Below are positions 1 through 8,433 of a stretch of 64,000 bases of DNA, in pieces. The position numbers were made by a program, and so were the translations under genes. This DNA is from Christensenellaceae bacterium (GTDB lineage Bacteria; Bacillota; Clostridia; Christensenellales; UBA1750). Location: positions 1 through 64,000 of the forward strand of contig JAITGM010000022.1 in assembly GCA_031280685.1 (NCBI GenBank), given 5' to 3'. The notes under the pieces are model-generated. The model was not told where the DNA came from. It was given only the letters and a program-made list of their open reading frames with translations, and made no database searches. Every line of letters starts with the position of its first letter. Position 1 is the stretch's first letter.

Positions 1-85
1 CGCTGCGTTGGGCGGGGGCGGCGCCCGGGCCGGGCCAAAGCCCGGGGCGGAACGCCGGGTAATGGGCCAGGCCCGGGCAAAAGGT

Positions 86-118
86 AGGCCCCCGCCGCGC
101 TTTGCGCGGCGGGGGCCT
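86..118 (-). terminator. Hairpin/terminator downstream of the minus-strand aminotransferase
   Basis: Perfect inverted repeat AGGCCCCCGCCGCGC-TTT-GCGCGGCGGGGGCCT; short T-run on minus strand after it. Confidence 0.7.
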
Positions 119-169
119 CCCTTTTGCCAACTAAAACCCGTTTTCATGCGGGTTCTTTCTTGAAATGGG

Positions 170-1360
170 TTAGCTTTTGAGGAACTCCTTCATGCACTCG
201 CCAAGGATTTTCAGGCCCCTTTCCATCTGCTCGTCGCTCGGGGTTGAGAAGTTCAGGCGGAAGGAGGGGCTGGGGGCATCCGGATTCACGGCGAAGGCAC
301 TGCCCGGCACGATGGCCACATTGCGCTTTGCGGCCAGCACGCAAAACGGGAAGGCGTCTTCACGAGGCGAGCGCACCCAAACGAAGAGGCCGCCCTCGGG
401 CTCGACAAAGCTGCATTCGGGCAGGTTCGCCCGAACGCCCTCGAGCATGAGCGCGGCTTTTTGCCGATACAGGCCCTGAATGCCGCGCACGTGGGCATCC
501 AAATCGTGCTTTTGCATAAAGGCGTGCAGCAGCACCTGGGCGTAGCTGTTGGTGTGCACATCCGCGACCTGCTTACCAAGGGCGATGCGCCGCGAGATCT
601 CGGGCGACGCAAAGCTGAAGCCAATGCGGATGCCGGCCGAAAAAATCTTCGAAAAAGAGCCGCAATAGACCACCAGGCCTTCGTCGTCAAAGGATTTGAT
701 GGGCGGAATCGCCTCGCCCTTGAAGCGCAGCTCCCCATAGGGGTTATCCTCGATGAGGACTATGCCGTACTTTTTGCAAAGGGCATAGATCGCCTTGCGC
801 TTTTCGAGCGAGGTGGTCACGCCCGAGGGGTTTTGGAAGTTTGGAATGACGTAGAGGAGTTTTACCCGCTTCTCCGTTTTCAAAAGCTCTTCCAGGTGCT
901 CCGGGTCGAGTCCGTCCGAGGAACCCCGGACGCCGACCAGCCTTGCGTTATAGGACCTGAAGATGTTCAGGGCGCCCATGTAGCTCGGATCCTCGCAGAG
1001 CACGACGTCATTTTCGTCGAGAAAGGCACGGCAGGTCAAATCCACCGCCTGCTGTGAGCCCGAGGTGATAACGAGCTCGTTCCCGGCCCCTTGGGGAAGG
1101 CTAAACTGCCCCGAAAGCCTGGCCAAAACGGCCTCGCGCAGCGGAACGTAGCCTTCACTGACGCCGTATTGGAATATCTCGTTGGCCTTATCCGTGAGGA
1201 TTTCGGCCGAAAGCTCGCGAATCTCCTTCAGCGGGAAGGATTCGGCCGCCGGGTTGCCGCCCGCGAGCATGATCCGATCCGGGGAGTTGAAGTTCTTCAT
1301 GATCTCTCGGATGGCAGAGGGCCTCAGCGCGCGCATTCTGGCCGAAAAAGCGTAGTCCAT
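170..1360 (-). CDS. PLP-dependent aminotransferase, MocR/2-aminoadipate aminotransferase-like (class I/II)
   Basis: ORF; motifs NPAAESFP, QQAVDL, NPYGELRF, GSFSKIFSAGIRIGF; start MDYAFSARM preceded by AAGGAGG. Confidence 0.88.
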   Translation of the reverse strand: MDYAFSARMRALRPSAIREIMKNFNSPDRIMLAGGNPAAESFPLKEIRELSAEILTDKANEIFQYGVSEGYVPLREAVLARLSGQFSLPQGAGNELVITSGSQQAVDLTCRAFLDENDVVLCEDPSYMGALNIFRSYNARLVGVRGSSDGLDPEHLEELLKTEKRVKLLYVIPNFQNPSGVTTSLEKRKAIYALCKKYGIVLIEDNPYGELRFKGEAIPPIKSFDDEGLVVYCGSFSKIFSAGIRIGFSFASPEISRRIALGKQVADVHTNSYAQVLLHAFMQKHDLDAHVRGIQGLYRQKAALMLEGVRANLPECSFVEPEGGLFVWVRSPREDAFPFCVLAAKRNVAIVPGSAFAVNPDAPSPSFRLNFSTPSDEQMERGLKILGECMKEFLKS

Positions 1361-1387
1361 CGTGGGAACCTCCTTAATTTGTGCGGT

Positions 1388-1423
1388 AAGAAAAAGCAAG
1401 GGACGCCCTCAGGCTCCCTTGCC
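1388..1423 (-). promoter_or_regulatory. Leader attenuator: hexaloop hairpin GGC[AAGGGA]GCC overlapping intrinsic terminator
   Basis: Minus strand GGCAAGGGAGCC; terminator GCAAGGGA-GCC-TGAG-GGC-G-TCCCTTGC-TTTTTCTT uses loop and 3' arm. Confidence 0.55.
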
Positions 1424-1433
1424 GCTTGCCCAA

Positions 1434-1462
1434 AGCATACGGAAGGAATCGCCGCTTGTCAA
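1434..1462 (-). promoter_or_regulatory. Sigma-A promoter of aminotransferase
   Basis: TTGACA-17-TATGCT on minus strand. Confidence 0.7.
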
Positions 1463-1542
1463 GCCCCTCCTTATTTGCCGGCCGAGCGCTTTACCTTGGG
1501 CGAGCTCTATGTAAACAATCGCAAAAGCCCGGCATTTGGTGC

Positions 1543-1571
1543 TTGACAAGTCACCGGCGGGTGCATATTAT
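1543..1571 (+). promoter_or_regulatory. Sigma-A promoter of dehydrogenase/MATE operon
   Basis: TTGACA-17-TATTAT. Confidence 0.75.
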
Positions 1572-1606
1572 GCTAGTAATCGCTTCGGCCGGCCGGGAGA
1601 CCCCGG

Positions 1607-1682
1607 CGCCAGGGCGGGTGGGCAAAGGTTATCAACGGGGATAAGAAACCGCGGCTTTACGCGGCTCTTATCCCCGTTTTTT
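1607..1682 (+). promoter_or_regulatory. Leader attenuator with two hexaloop hairpins and an intrinsic terminator
   Basis: CGCC[AGGGCG]GGTG, 8-nt linker, TTATC[AACGGG]GATAA; terminator AACGGGGATAAGA...TCTTATCCCCGTT-TTTT overlaps second hairpin. Confidence 0.6.
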
Positions 1683-1717
1683 AGCAAAAATCAGGGGCAT
1701 TGAGAGGATGTAAGGGT

Positions 1718-2725
1718 ATGAAGGTGGTCGTCTTTCAGCAGGAGGCAATCGGCGGGGAGCCAAGGCGCGAGGAATTAATCGCGGAATGGAAGCGGCGGTT
1801 CGCCGCCGTTCCCGGCGTGGATGAACTCGTCTTCCACAACCCGCCCGGCATGGAGGGCATAGACGAACTGATTGGCGACGCGGACGCGCTGCTGGGCATG
1901 TGGATTCGCGATCACGCCATCAGCGAAGAATTCCTCGGCAGGCACCCGAAGCTCAAATACATCGCGACCCTCGGGCATGGCTTTGGCGCAATCGACAACG
2001 ATCTGACCCGCGCGCGCGGCCTGACCGTCACCAACACCATCTATGGGGATTGGACCATCGCGCAGTACGCCATCGCCCTGCTCTTAGATCTTTGCCACAA
2101 CATCGCCGGGCAGGATGATTTCTATCGCAACAAGGTCTGGTCCCTGCCGCCGCAAGAGGCCGGCCGCCCGCCGATGCGGGTGGTGAGCCGGCAAATCGAG
2201 CTGTATGAAAAGACCTTCGGCGTCTGGGGTTTGGGCAGCATCGGCCTTCGAGCCGCGCAGATGGCGGTGGGCCTGGGCATGAAGGTCATCGGCTGCTCGA
2301 GGACGAAAAAACAGGGCCCGCAGTGGGATTTCATCGAGCAGGTTCCCCTGAACGAACTGCTCTTACGCAGCGACGTGATCTCGCTGCACGTGCCGCTCAG
2401 CAAAGAGAGCGCGGGAATCGTGAATAAAGAGAGCATCGCCAGGATGAAGGACGGCGTCATCCTCATCAACACCGCGCGCGGCGCCCTCATCGACGAAAAC
2501 GATCTGATCGAAGCCCTAAAGAGCGGCAAGGTCTATGCCGCGGGGCTTGACGTGCTGGCAGGCGAGCCGCTGAAGGCGCCCGCGCCCATCATGGCCCTGC
2601 CCAACACCCGCATAACCCAGCATATCGCCTGGGCGCCGGCGGAGGCCAGGCTGCGCACCATCCGGGTGGCGGTAGAGAACTTCAAAAACTGGCTTGAGGG
2701 CCACCCGACGAGCGTCGTCAACTAG
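1718..2725 (+). CDS. D-2-hydroxyacid dehydrogenase (phosphoglycerate dehydrogenase-like)
   Basis: ORF; GVWGLGSIGLRAAQMA nucleotide-binding motif, INTARGALIDENDLIEAL, HIAWAP. Confidence 0.9.
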   Translation: MKVVVFQQEAIGGEPRREELIAEWKRRFAAVPGVDELVFHNPPGMEGIDELIGDADALLGMWIRDHAISEEFLGRHPKLKYIATLGHGFGAIDNDLTRARGLTVTNTIYGDWTIAQYAIALLLDLCHNIAGQDDFYRNKVWSLPPQEAGRPPMRVVSRQIELYEKTFGVWGLGSIGLRAAQMAVGLGMKVIGCSRTKKQGPQWDFIEQVPLNELLLRSDVISLHVPLSKESAGIVNKESIARMKDGVILINTARGALIDENDLIEALKSGKVYAAGLDVLAGEPLKAPAPIMALPNTRITQHIAWAPAEARLRTIRVAVENFKNWLEGHPTSVVN

Positions 2726-2763
2726 GAAACCGAATAGGGCACAAGGATAAGGGGGCGAAAGGA

Positions 2764-4272
2764 ATGGCCAAGGCAAAAATCACGGACGGCGCCGCAAGAA
2801 TGGGCAGCCAGGCCTTGCTGCCCCTCCTGCTTTCGATGGCGGGGCCGGGCATCCTCAGCTCCTTGACCGCCTTCCTTTACATGAACATCAACCGCAAGTT
2901 CGTCGGGGATTTCGTGGGCCCCAGCGCGCTTGGCGTCTTTGGGGTGATGAACCCCATCACCAACATCGTCACGGCGCTGAGCCTCTTCATCACCGTGGGC
3001 GGCGCCTCGATGCTCTCTTTAAGCCTTGGGCGCGGCGACCGCGAGCGGGCAGACAGGCTCTTTACCAACATCGTGCTGCAGTCCGTCGGGATGGCGGGCA
3101 TCTTAAGCGCGGTCTTCCTCCTCTTCAAGCATCAGCTGGTCGCCGCCTGCGGCGCCGCGCCGGGCAGCGAAATTTACGGCTATGCGGTGGAGTATTTAGA
3201 GATCACGGCCTGGGGCCAGGTGCCCAATCTCATCAACGTGGGGCTGGCCTCGGTCATCCGGGCGCAGGGCAATACACGGTATTCGATGATGGCGACCCTC
3301 ATCGGCGCCTTCGTCAACGTGGGGCTGAATTTCGTCGTCGTCGCCGGCATGCCCCTTTCGCTGGGCGTGCGCGGCGCGGCCATGGCTACGGTGGCCAGCC
3401 AAACGGTGGGCGCGCTGGTTTCAATCGCCTACTTCGCTTTTGGCAAAAGCCCGCTCCGCTTCCTGGGGCTGAAGGCCGCAAGCCTTTGGCAAATGCTCTC
3501 GATCGCCAAGATGGGGATCGCCCCTTCGATCTTCCAGATGCTGAGCTTCGTTTATAACCTCATCATCAACCGAGCCCTGCAAAATTTCGGTGCCCTCGAT
3601 GCCCGGCTCAACGCCCTGAGCGGCGGCCGCGGCGGCGACTTGGCCCTTTCTATCTTCACGGTCGTCGCCACGCTCGATGGCTTCGTCGTTACCTTGGGCA
3701 TGGGCGTAAACCAGGCGGCCTCGCCCATCATCAGCTATAACTACGGCGCGCGGCGTTTCGCCAGGGTGCGAAAGGCCTCGCTGCTCTCACAGGGCCTGGG
3801 CTTCATCTTCGCCATCGGCATTTGGCTGCTCGCCATGCTGGCTCCGGAGCCGATCTTCCGCTTCTTTGGCATTGCAGACCCCGAGCTTCTGCGCTTTGGC
3901 GCGAGCGCCATGCGCCTTTCGAAGCCCTTTCTGCTCTTTGGCATTTTCCAGATGCTCGTGTCGATGTACTTTTCGGGCATCGGCAAGCCCGAGGTAGCCA
4001 CGCTGGTTTCGCTCTCGCGCAGCGGTGTCTTCCTCATCCCAGGCCTGCTGATTTTCCCCCGCTTTTTCGGTCTGGACGGCGTTTTTTACGCAAACCCGGT
4101 TTCGGATTGCCTCTCGCTGCTGGTGGTCGGCTTCTTATATTACCGCGAGATGCGGCGTCTCTCGTCCCTGGAAGAGGGGGAGGCCATCCACGACAAAGGC
4201 CTGATCAGGGAACTGGTTTTTGGGAAAAAGCGCAAAAATGGACGCCCCCAGATCGAACGGGGGCAGGATTAG
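2764..4272 (+). CDS. MATE family efflux transporter
   Basis: ORF with about 12 hydrophobic segments; MATE-like GVFGVMNPITNIVTALSLFITVGGASMLSL and GMGVNQAASPIISYNYGA. Confidence 0.88.
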   Translation: MAKAKITDGAARMGSQALLPLLLSMAGPGILSSLTAFLYMNINRKFVGDFVGPSALGVFGVMNPITNIVTALSLFITVGGASMLSLSLGRGDRERADRLFTNIVLQSVGMAGILSAVFLLFKHQLVAACGAAPGSEIYGYAVEYLEITAWGQVPNLINVGLASVIRAQGNTRYSMMATLIGAFVNVGLNFVVVAGMPLSLGVRGAAMATVASQTVGALVSIAYFAFGKSPLRFLGLKAASLWQMLSIAKMGIAPSIFQMLSFVYNLIINRALQNFGALDARLNALSGGRGGDLALSIFTVVATLDGFVVTLGMGVNQAASPIISYNYGARRFARVRKASLLSQGLGFIFAIGIWLLAMLAPEPIFRFFGIADPELLRFGASAMRLSKPFLLFGIFQMLVSMYFSGIGKPEVATLVSLSRSGVFLIPGLLIFPRFFGLDGVFYANPVSDCLSLLVVGFLYYREMRRLSSLEEGEAIHDKGLIRELVFGKKRKNGRPQIERGQD

Positions 4273-4297
4273 GGTTTCATTCTTCATCATCTCTCGT

Positions 4298-4346
4298 CAA
4301 CAATGGCGTTGCACGGGGCCGCAAGGCCCCTGGCAGCGCCTTTTTG
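4298..4346 (+). promoter_or_regulatory. Intergenic attenuator: CAAC[AATGGC]GTTG overlapping terminator, upstream of dpp operon 1
   Basis: Hexaloop hairpin; terminator GGCGTTGC-ac-GGGGCC-gcaa-GGCCCC-tg-GCAGCGCC-TTTTTG. Confidence 0.55.
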
Positions 4347-4376
4347 TTTCCAAACCAAGCATAGGGGGGAGCCAAG

Positions 4377-5291
4377 ATGCTCAAAACCATCCTCAAGCGG
4401 GTTCTCGTCGGCGTGGCGACCATGTTCGTGCTCATCACGGTGACCTTCTTCCTGGTTCGGCTGATGCCGGGCAGCCCCTTCGAGGCCGAAAACGTTTCAG
4501 CCCAGATGATCGCTTCGCTCGAGAAGGAGTACGGCCTTGACCAGCCGCTGCTCAACCAATACCTGCTCTATTTAGAAAAGGTTCTGCACGGCGACCTGGG
4601 GATCTCTTACAAGAAGAACATCTCCGTGGTCACGCTAATCGGCAGGGGCATGCCGGCCACGATGCAAATCGGGCTTTTGGCCTTTTTGCTGGCCGCCGTC
4701 GTGGGCATCGGCCTTGGCATCTGGCAGGCCAGCACCAAGAGCGGCTTCATCCGCGGGCTTCTGGTTTCCTACGCGACGCTGGGCGTCAGCCTGCCGGGCT
4801 TCGTGACCGCTCTTTTGCTCATCGTGGTGTTCGGGGCCTGGCTGCAGGCGCTGCCGGTGGTCGGGCTGACCAGCCCCAAGCATTACATCCTGCCGGTGAT
4901 CGCGCAGGCCTTCGGGCCGATTGCCACGATCTCCAGGCTCGTCAAGAGCAGCTACTCAGAGGCCATGCAGATGGACTACGTAACCATGGCCCGGGCCAAG
5001 GGCCTGCGGCCCTGGCAGATCTCGCTCAAACACATCCTCAAAAACGCGATTCTGCCCGTCATCACCTACTTCGGCCCGGCGATCGCCTTCCTGCTCACGG
5101 GCTCCTTCGTGGTCGAAAGCCTCTTTTCCATCCCCGGCATCGGCAAGGAATTCGTCAGCGCCATCTCAAACCGCGATTACACCTTGGTTTTAGGCCTTTC
5201 CATCTTCATCGGCGGGGTGATCATCGTCGCGAACCTCGTGGTGGATCTGCTCTGCGCGGTCGTGGATCCGCGCATCAAGCTCAACGATTAA
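4377..5291 (+). CDS. Peptide ABC transporter permease (DppB/OppB family)
   Basis: ORF; PGSPF, EYGLDQPL, DYVTMARAKGL EAA loop, VVDLLCAVVDPRIK. Confidence 0.92.
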   Translation: MLKTILKRVLVGVATMFVLITVTFFLVRLMPGSPFEAENVSAQMIASLEKEYGLDQPLLNQYLLYLEKVLHGDLGISYKKNISVVTLIGRGMPATMQIGLLAFLLAAVVGIGLGIWQASTKSGFIRGLLVSYATLGVSLPGFVTALLLIVVFGAWLQALPVVGLTSPKHYILPVIAQAFGPIATISRLVKSSYSEAMQMDYVTMARAKGLRPWQISLKHILKNAILPVITYFGPAIAFLLTGSFVVESLFSIPGIGKEFVSAISNRDYTLVLGLSIFIGGVIIVANLVVDLLCAVVDPRIKLND

Positions 5292-5308
5292 ACAAGGAGG
5301 TGCCCCCA

Positions 5309-6226
5309 ATGGAAACCCCCAAAAAGGGCTTTTGGTTTGAACCCATCGAGCCTGAGCTGCAAAACAGCGAGTTTATCGCCGTTGAGTCCAAGGGCTTTCT
5401 AGCCGAGGCCTCGGCGCGCTTCCTTCGCAACAAGCGCGCGGTGTTTGGCCTGGCCATCCTCGTCTTCTTCGCCGCGTTGGCGCTGTTTGGGCCCTTCCTC
5501 GTGCCCTACAGCTACGATGGGCAGTCCCCCGCCTTCGTCAACGCGCCGCCTTCCGCCGCGCACTGGCTCGGGGCGGATAAGTTCGGCAGGGATCTCTTCG
5601 TCAGGCTCTGCTACGGCGCGAGAATCAGCCTGTTCATCGGCTTTGCCAGCGCGCTGATCAACCTGGTCATCGGCTGCGTGCTGGGCGGCATTTCGGGCTA
5701 CGCGGGCGGCAAGGTCGATCTGATCATCATGCGCGCGGTCGATATCATCTATGCGGTGCCCTCGATGCTCTATGTCATCCTCATCATGATGGCGCTCGGG
5801 GCCAACACCAAGTCCATCCTCATCGGCATCTGCATCCCCGGCTGGATCGGCATGGCCAGGCAGGTGCGTGGGCAGATCATCTCATTGAAGCAGCAGGAAT
5901 TTTCGATGGCCGCGCTGGTGCTCGGCGCGGGCGACGGCCGCATCCTCTTTAAGCATCTGATGATCAACGCGATCGGCCCGATCATCGTGCAGCTAACCTT
6001 CCTGGTGCCGCAGGCGATCTTTACCGAGGCCTTTTTGAGCTTCGTGGGCGTGGGCATCTCGGCGCCGCTGGCCTCCTGGGGCTCGATGTGCCAAAGCGCG
6101 CGGGAGTTCATCACCCTTTACCCCTTGCAGATGCTCTGGCCCACGCTCTCGATCTCGCTGACCATCTTCTCGCTGAACTTCCTGGGCGAGGGCATCGGCG
6201 ACGCGCTGAACCCCCGCAGCAAATAA
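5309..6226 (+). CDS. Peptide ABC transporter permease (DppC/OppC family)
   Basis: ORF; HWLGADKFGRDLFVRLCYGARISL, FLGEGIGDALNPRSK; RBS AAGGAGG before ATG 5309. Confidence 0.92.
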   Translation: METPKKGFWFEPIEPELQNSEFIAVESKGFLAEASARFLRNKRAVFGLAILVFFAALALFGPFLVPYSYDGQSPAFVNAPPSAAHWLGADKFGRDLFVRLCYGARISLFIGFASALINLVIGCVLGGISGYAGGKVDLIIMRAVDIIYAVPSMLYVILIMMALGANTKSILIGICIPGWIGMARQVRGQIISLKQQEFSMAALVLGAGDGRILFKHLMINAIGPIIVQLTFLVPQAIFTEAFLSFVGVGISAPLASWGSMCQSAREFITLYPLQMLWPTLSISLTIFSLNFLGEGIGDALNPRSK

Positions 6227-6245
6227 CGAAAGGAGCGTTCCCTGC

Positions 6246-7340
6246 ATGAGCCTTTTAGAGATCAGGCACCTTAGCACCCACTTCCAGACCGCCCAGGGCA
6301 CGGTGAAGGCCCTTCGCGATGTTTCTTTCAGGGTTTCGCCCGGCGAGGTTTTCGGGCTGGTCGGGGAATCCGGCTCGGGCAAGAGCGTGTCGATGCTCAG
6401 CCTGATGGGCCTGCTGGGGGAAAACAGCGTAATCCCCGAGGGGGAGATCCTCTTTGGCGGCCGCGATATTTCCCCCTCGGAGCTTAACACGAAGAAAAAA
6501 CGCCGCGAGTACGAAAAAAAGATGCGCAAGCTGCGCGGCGGCGAGATCTCGATGATCTTTCAGGACCCGATGACCTTCCTAAACCCCGTTTTGAAGATCG
6601 GCACCCAGATCTGCGAGGGCATTTTAGCCCATATCCACTGCTCGCGGGAGGAAGCGCGGATCCGCGCCATCGAGCTGATGCGCCAGGTGGGCATTCCCAG
6701 CCCCGAAAAGCGGCTGGAGCAGTACCCCTTCGAGTTCTCGGGCGGGATGCGGCAGCGCATCATCATCGCGGCCGCGCTGGCCTGCAAGCCCAAGCTGATC
6801 ATCGCGGATGAACCCACCACCGCCCTTGACGTAACCGTGCAGGCGCAGATCCTGGAGCTGATCCAGACCCTCACCGATGAAAGCGGCGCCGCGGTCATCA
6901 TGATTACCCACGATTTGGGGGTCGTGGCCACGCTTTGCGACCGGATCGCCATCCTCTATGCCGGGCGGGTGATGGAAGAGGGCCTGACGGAAGAGATCTT
7001 CTACAACCCCAAGCACCCCTACACCAGGGGCCTGCTGGGCAGCATCAACAATTCCGAAAAGGATGGCAACGAGCCCTTGCGGCCCATCCCCGGCACGCCG
7101 CCGGACCTGCTGAAGCTGCCCGCGGGCTGCGCCTTCATGCCCAGGTGCCAAGAAGCCCTGCGCATCTGCGCCGCGCAGGAGCCGCCCGAAAGCTCCTTTT
7201 CGGGCACGCATCGCTGCTTCTGCTGGCAAAACTCCATGGATGCTTCGCTCATCACGGTTCCCACGCCGGCCGCGGCGAAAAGGGCCCCAAGCGAAGCCGA
7301 AGCCCAAAATTTGGCGCTGAGCGCCGCTCGGGAGGGATAA
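6246..7340 (+). CDS. Peptide ABC transporter ATP-binding protein (DppD/OppD family)
   Basis: Walker A GESGSGKS, signature FSGGMRQR, Walker B LIIADEPTTALD, oligopeptide C-terminal Cys motif. Confidence 0.94.
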   Translation: MSLLEIRHLSTHFQTAQGTVKALRDVSFRVSPGEVFGLVGESGSGKSVSMLSLMGLLGENSVIPEGEILFGGRDISPSELNTKKKRREYEKKMRKLRGGEISMIFQDPMTFLNPVLKIGTQICEGILAHIHCSREEARIRAIELMRQVGIPSPEKRLEQYPFEFSGGMRQRIIIAAALACKPKLIIADEPTTALDVTVQAQILELIQTLTDESGAAVIMITHDLGVVATLCDRIAILYAGRVMEEGLTEEIFYNPKHPYTRGLLGSINNSEKDGNEPLRPIPGTPPDLLKLPAGCAFMPRCQEALRICAAQEPPESSFSGTHRCFCWQNSMDASLITVPTPAAAKRAPSEAEAQNLALSAAREG

Positions 7341-7344
7341 GTCA

Positions 7345-8391
7345 GTGGCTGAAAAGCTCTTGGAGGTCACCGACCTGTGCAAGTATTTTGAGCTCAAGCG
7401 CGGCCTGAAAGGCACGCAGGTAGTCAAGGCCGTAGACCACGTTTCCTTCGAGATCGCAAAGGGCGAAACCCTGGGCCTTGTGGGCGAGAGCGGCTGCGGC
7501 AAGTCCAGTCTCGGGCGCACGCTGCTGCGCATCTACGAGCCCACGGCGGGCGAGATCCTCTACTGCGGCAAGGATCTGGCCAGGCTCTCGCGCAGGGGGT
7601 TTTTGCCCTACCGCCGCAAAATCCAGATGATCTTTCAGGATCCCTACGCTTCGCTCAACCCGCGCCTGACCGTGGGCGAGATCATCGGCGAAGGCATGCA
7701 GATCCACAAGCTCTGCACGAAGGCCCAGGCCACGCGCCGCGTGCAGGAACTGCTCGAGCTGGTGGGCCTAAAGCCAGACCATATCCGCCGCTACCCGCAT
7801 GAGTTCTCGGGCGGGCAGAGGCAGCGCATCTGCATCGCGCGGACGCTGAGCCTCGACCCTGAGTTCATCGTCTGCGACGAACCGATCTCGGCGCTTGATG
7901 TTTCCATCCAGGCCCAGGTCATCAACCTTTTGGAACTCATCCAGAAGGAGCGCGGCATCAGCTACCTCTTCATCGCGCACGATTTGGGCATGGTCAAGCA
8001 CATTTCACACCGCATCGGGGTGATGTATCTGGGCCACATGGTGGAAACCGGCCCCTCGAACGACGTTTACCACGACCCGCTCCACCCCTACACCCGCGCG
8101 CTGCTCTCGGCGGAGCCGATTCCGGACCCTAGGGCGGCCCACTTAAAGAAGCGCATCCTCTTGGAGGGCGAGATCCCAAGCCCGATCCATCCGCCAAAGG
8201 GCTGCCCCTTCGTCACCCGCTGCCCCTATGCCATGGAGGTCTGCGCGGCCATTCAGCCGCCGAGCTTCGAGCTGGAAAACCGCAAGGTTTCCTGCTTCCT
8301 CTACGAGCAGTGGCGCATCCGCGAGCGCGGGGGCAAAGGCCTGGCCTCCCTTCCCCAAAAAGCCCCCGCCCAACCGCCCGCAAACGCCTAA
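7345..8391 (+). CDS. Peptide ABC transporter ATP-binding protein (DppF/OppF family)
   Basis: GESGCGKSS, FSGGQRQRICIAR, FIVCDEPISALDVS. Confidence 0.94.
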   Translation: MAEKLLEVTDLCKYFELKRGLKGTQVVKAVDHVSFEIAKGETLGLVGESGCGKSSLGRTLLRIYEPTAGEILYCGKDLARLSRRGFLPYRRKIQMIFQDPYASLNPRLTVGEIIGEGMQIHKLCTKAQATRRVQELLELVGLKPDHIRRYPHEFSGGQRQRICIARTLSLDPEFIVCDEPISALDVSIQAQVINLLELIQKERGISYLFIAHDLGMVKHISHRIGVMYLGHMVETGPSNDVYHDPLHPYTRALLSAEPIPDPRAAHLKKRILLEGEIPSPIHPPKGCPFVTRCPYAMEVCAAIQPPSFELENRKVSCFLYEQWRIRERGGKGLASLPQKAPAQPPANA

Positions 8392-8433
8392 AATAGGCGC
8401 GGAGAATAAACACTTACGAGGAGGTTTTCGAAA

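Noticed and set aside
1614-1653. T-box-like GGGTGG ... ACCGCGG in the dehydrogenase leader
   Set aside because: The two halves are about 25 nt apart instead of forming contiguous AGGGTGGNACCGCG, and the leader is too short for a T-box stem I.
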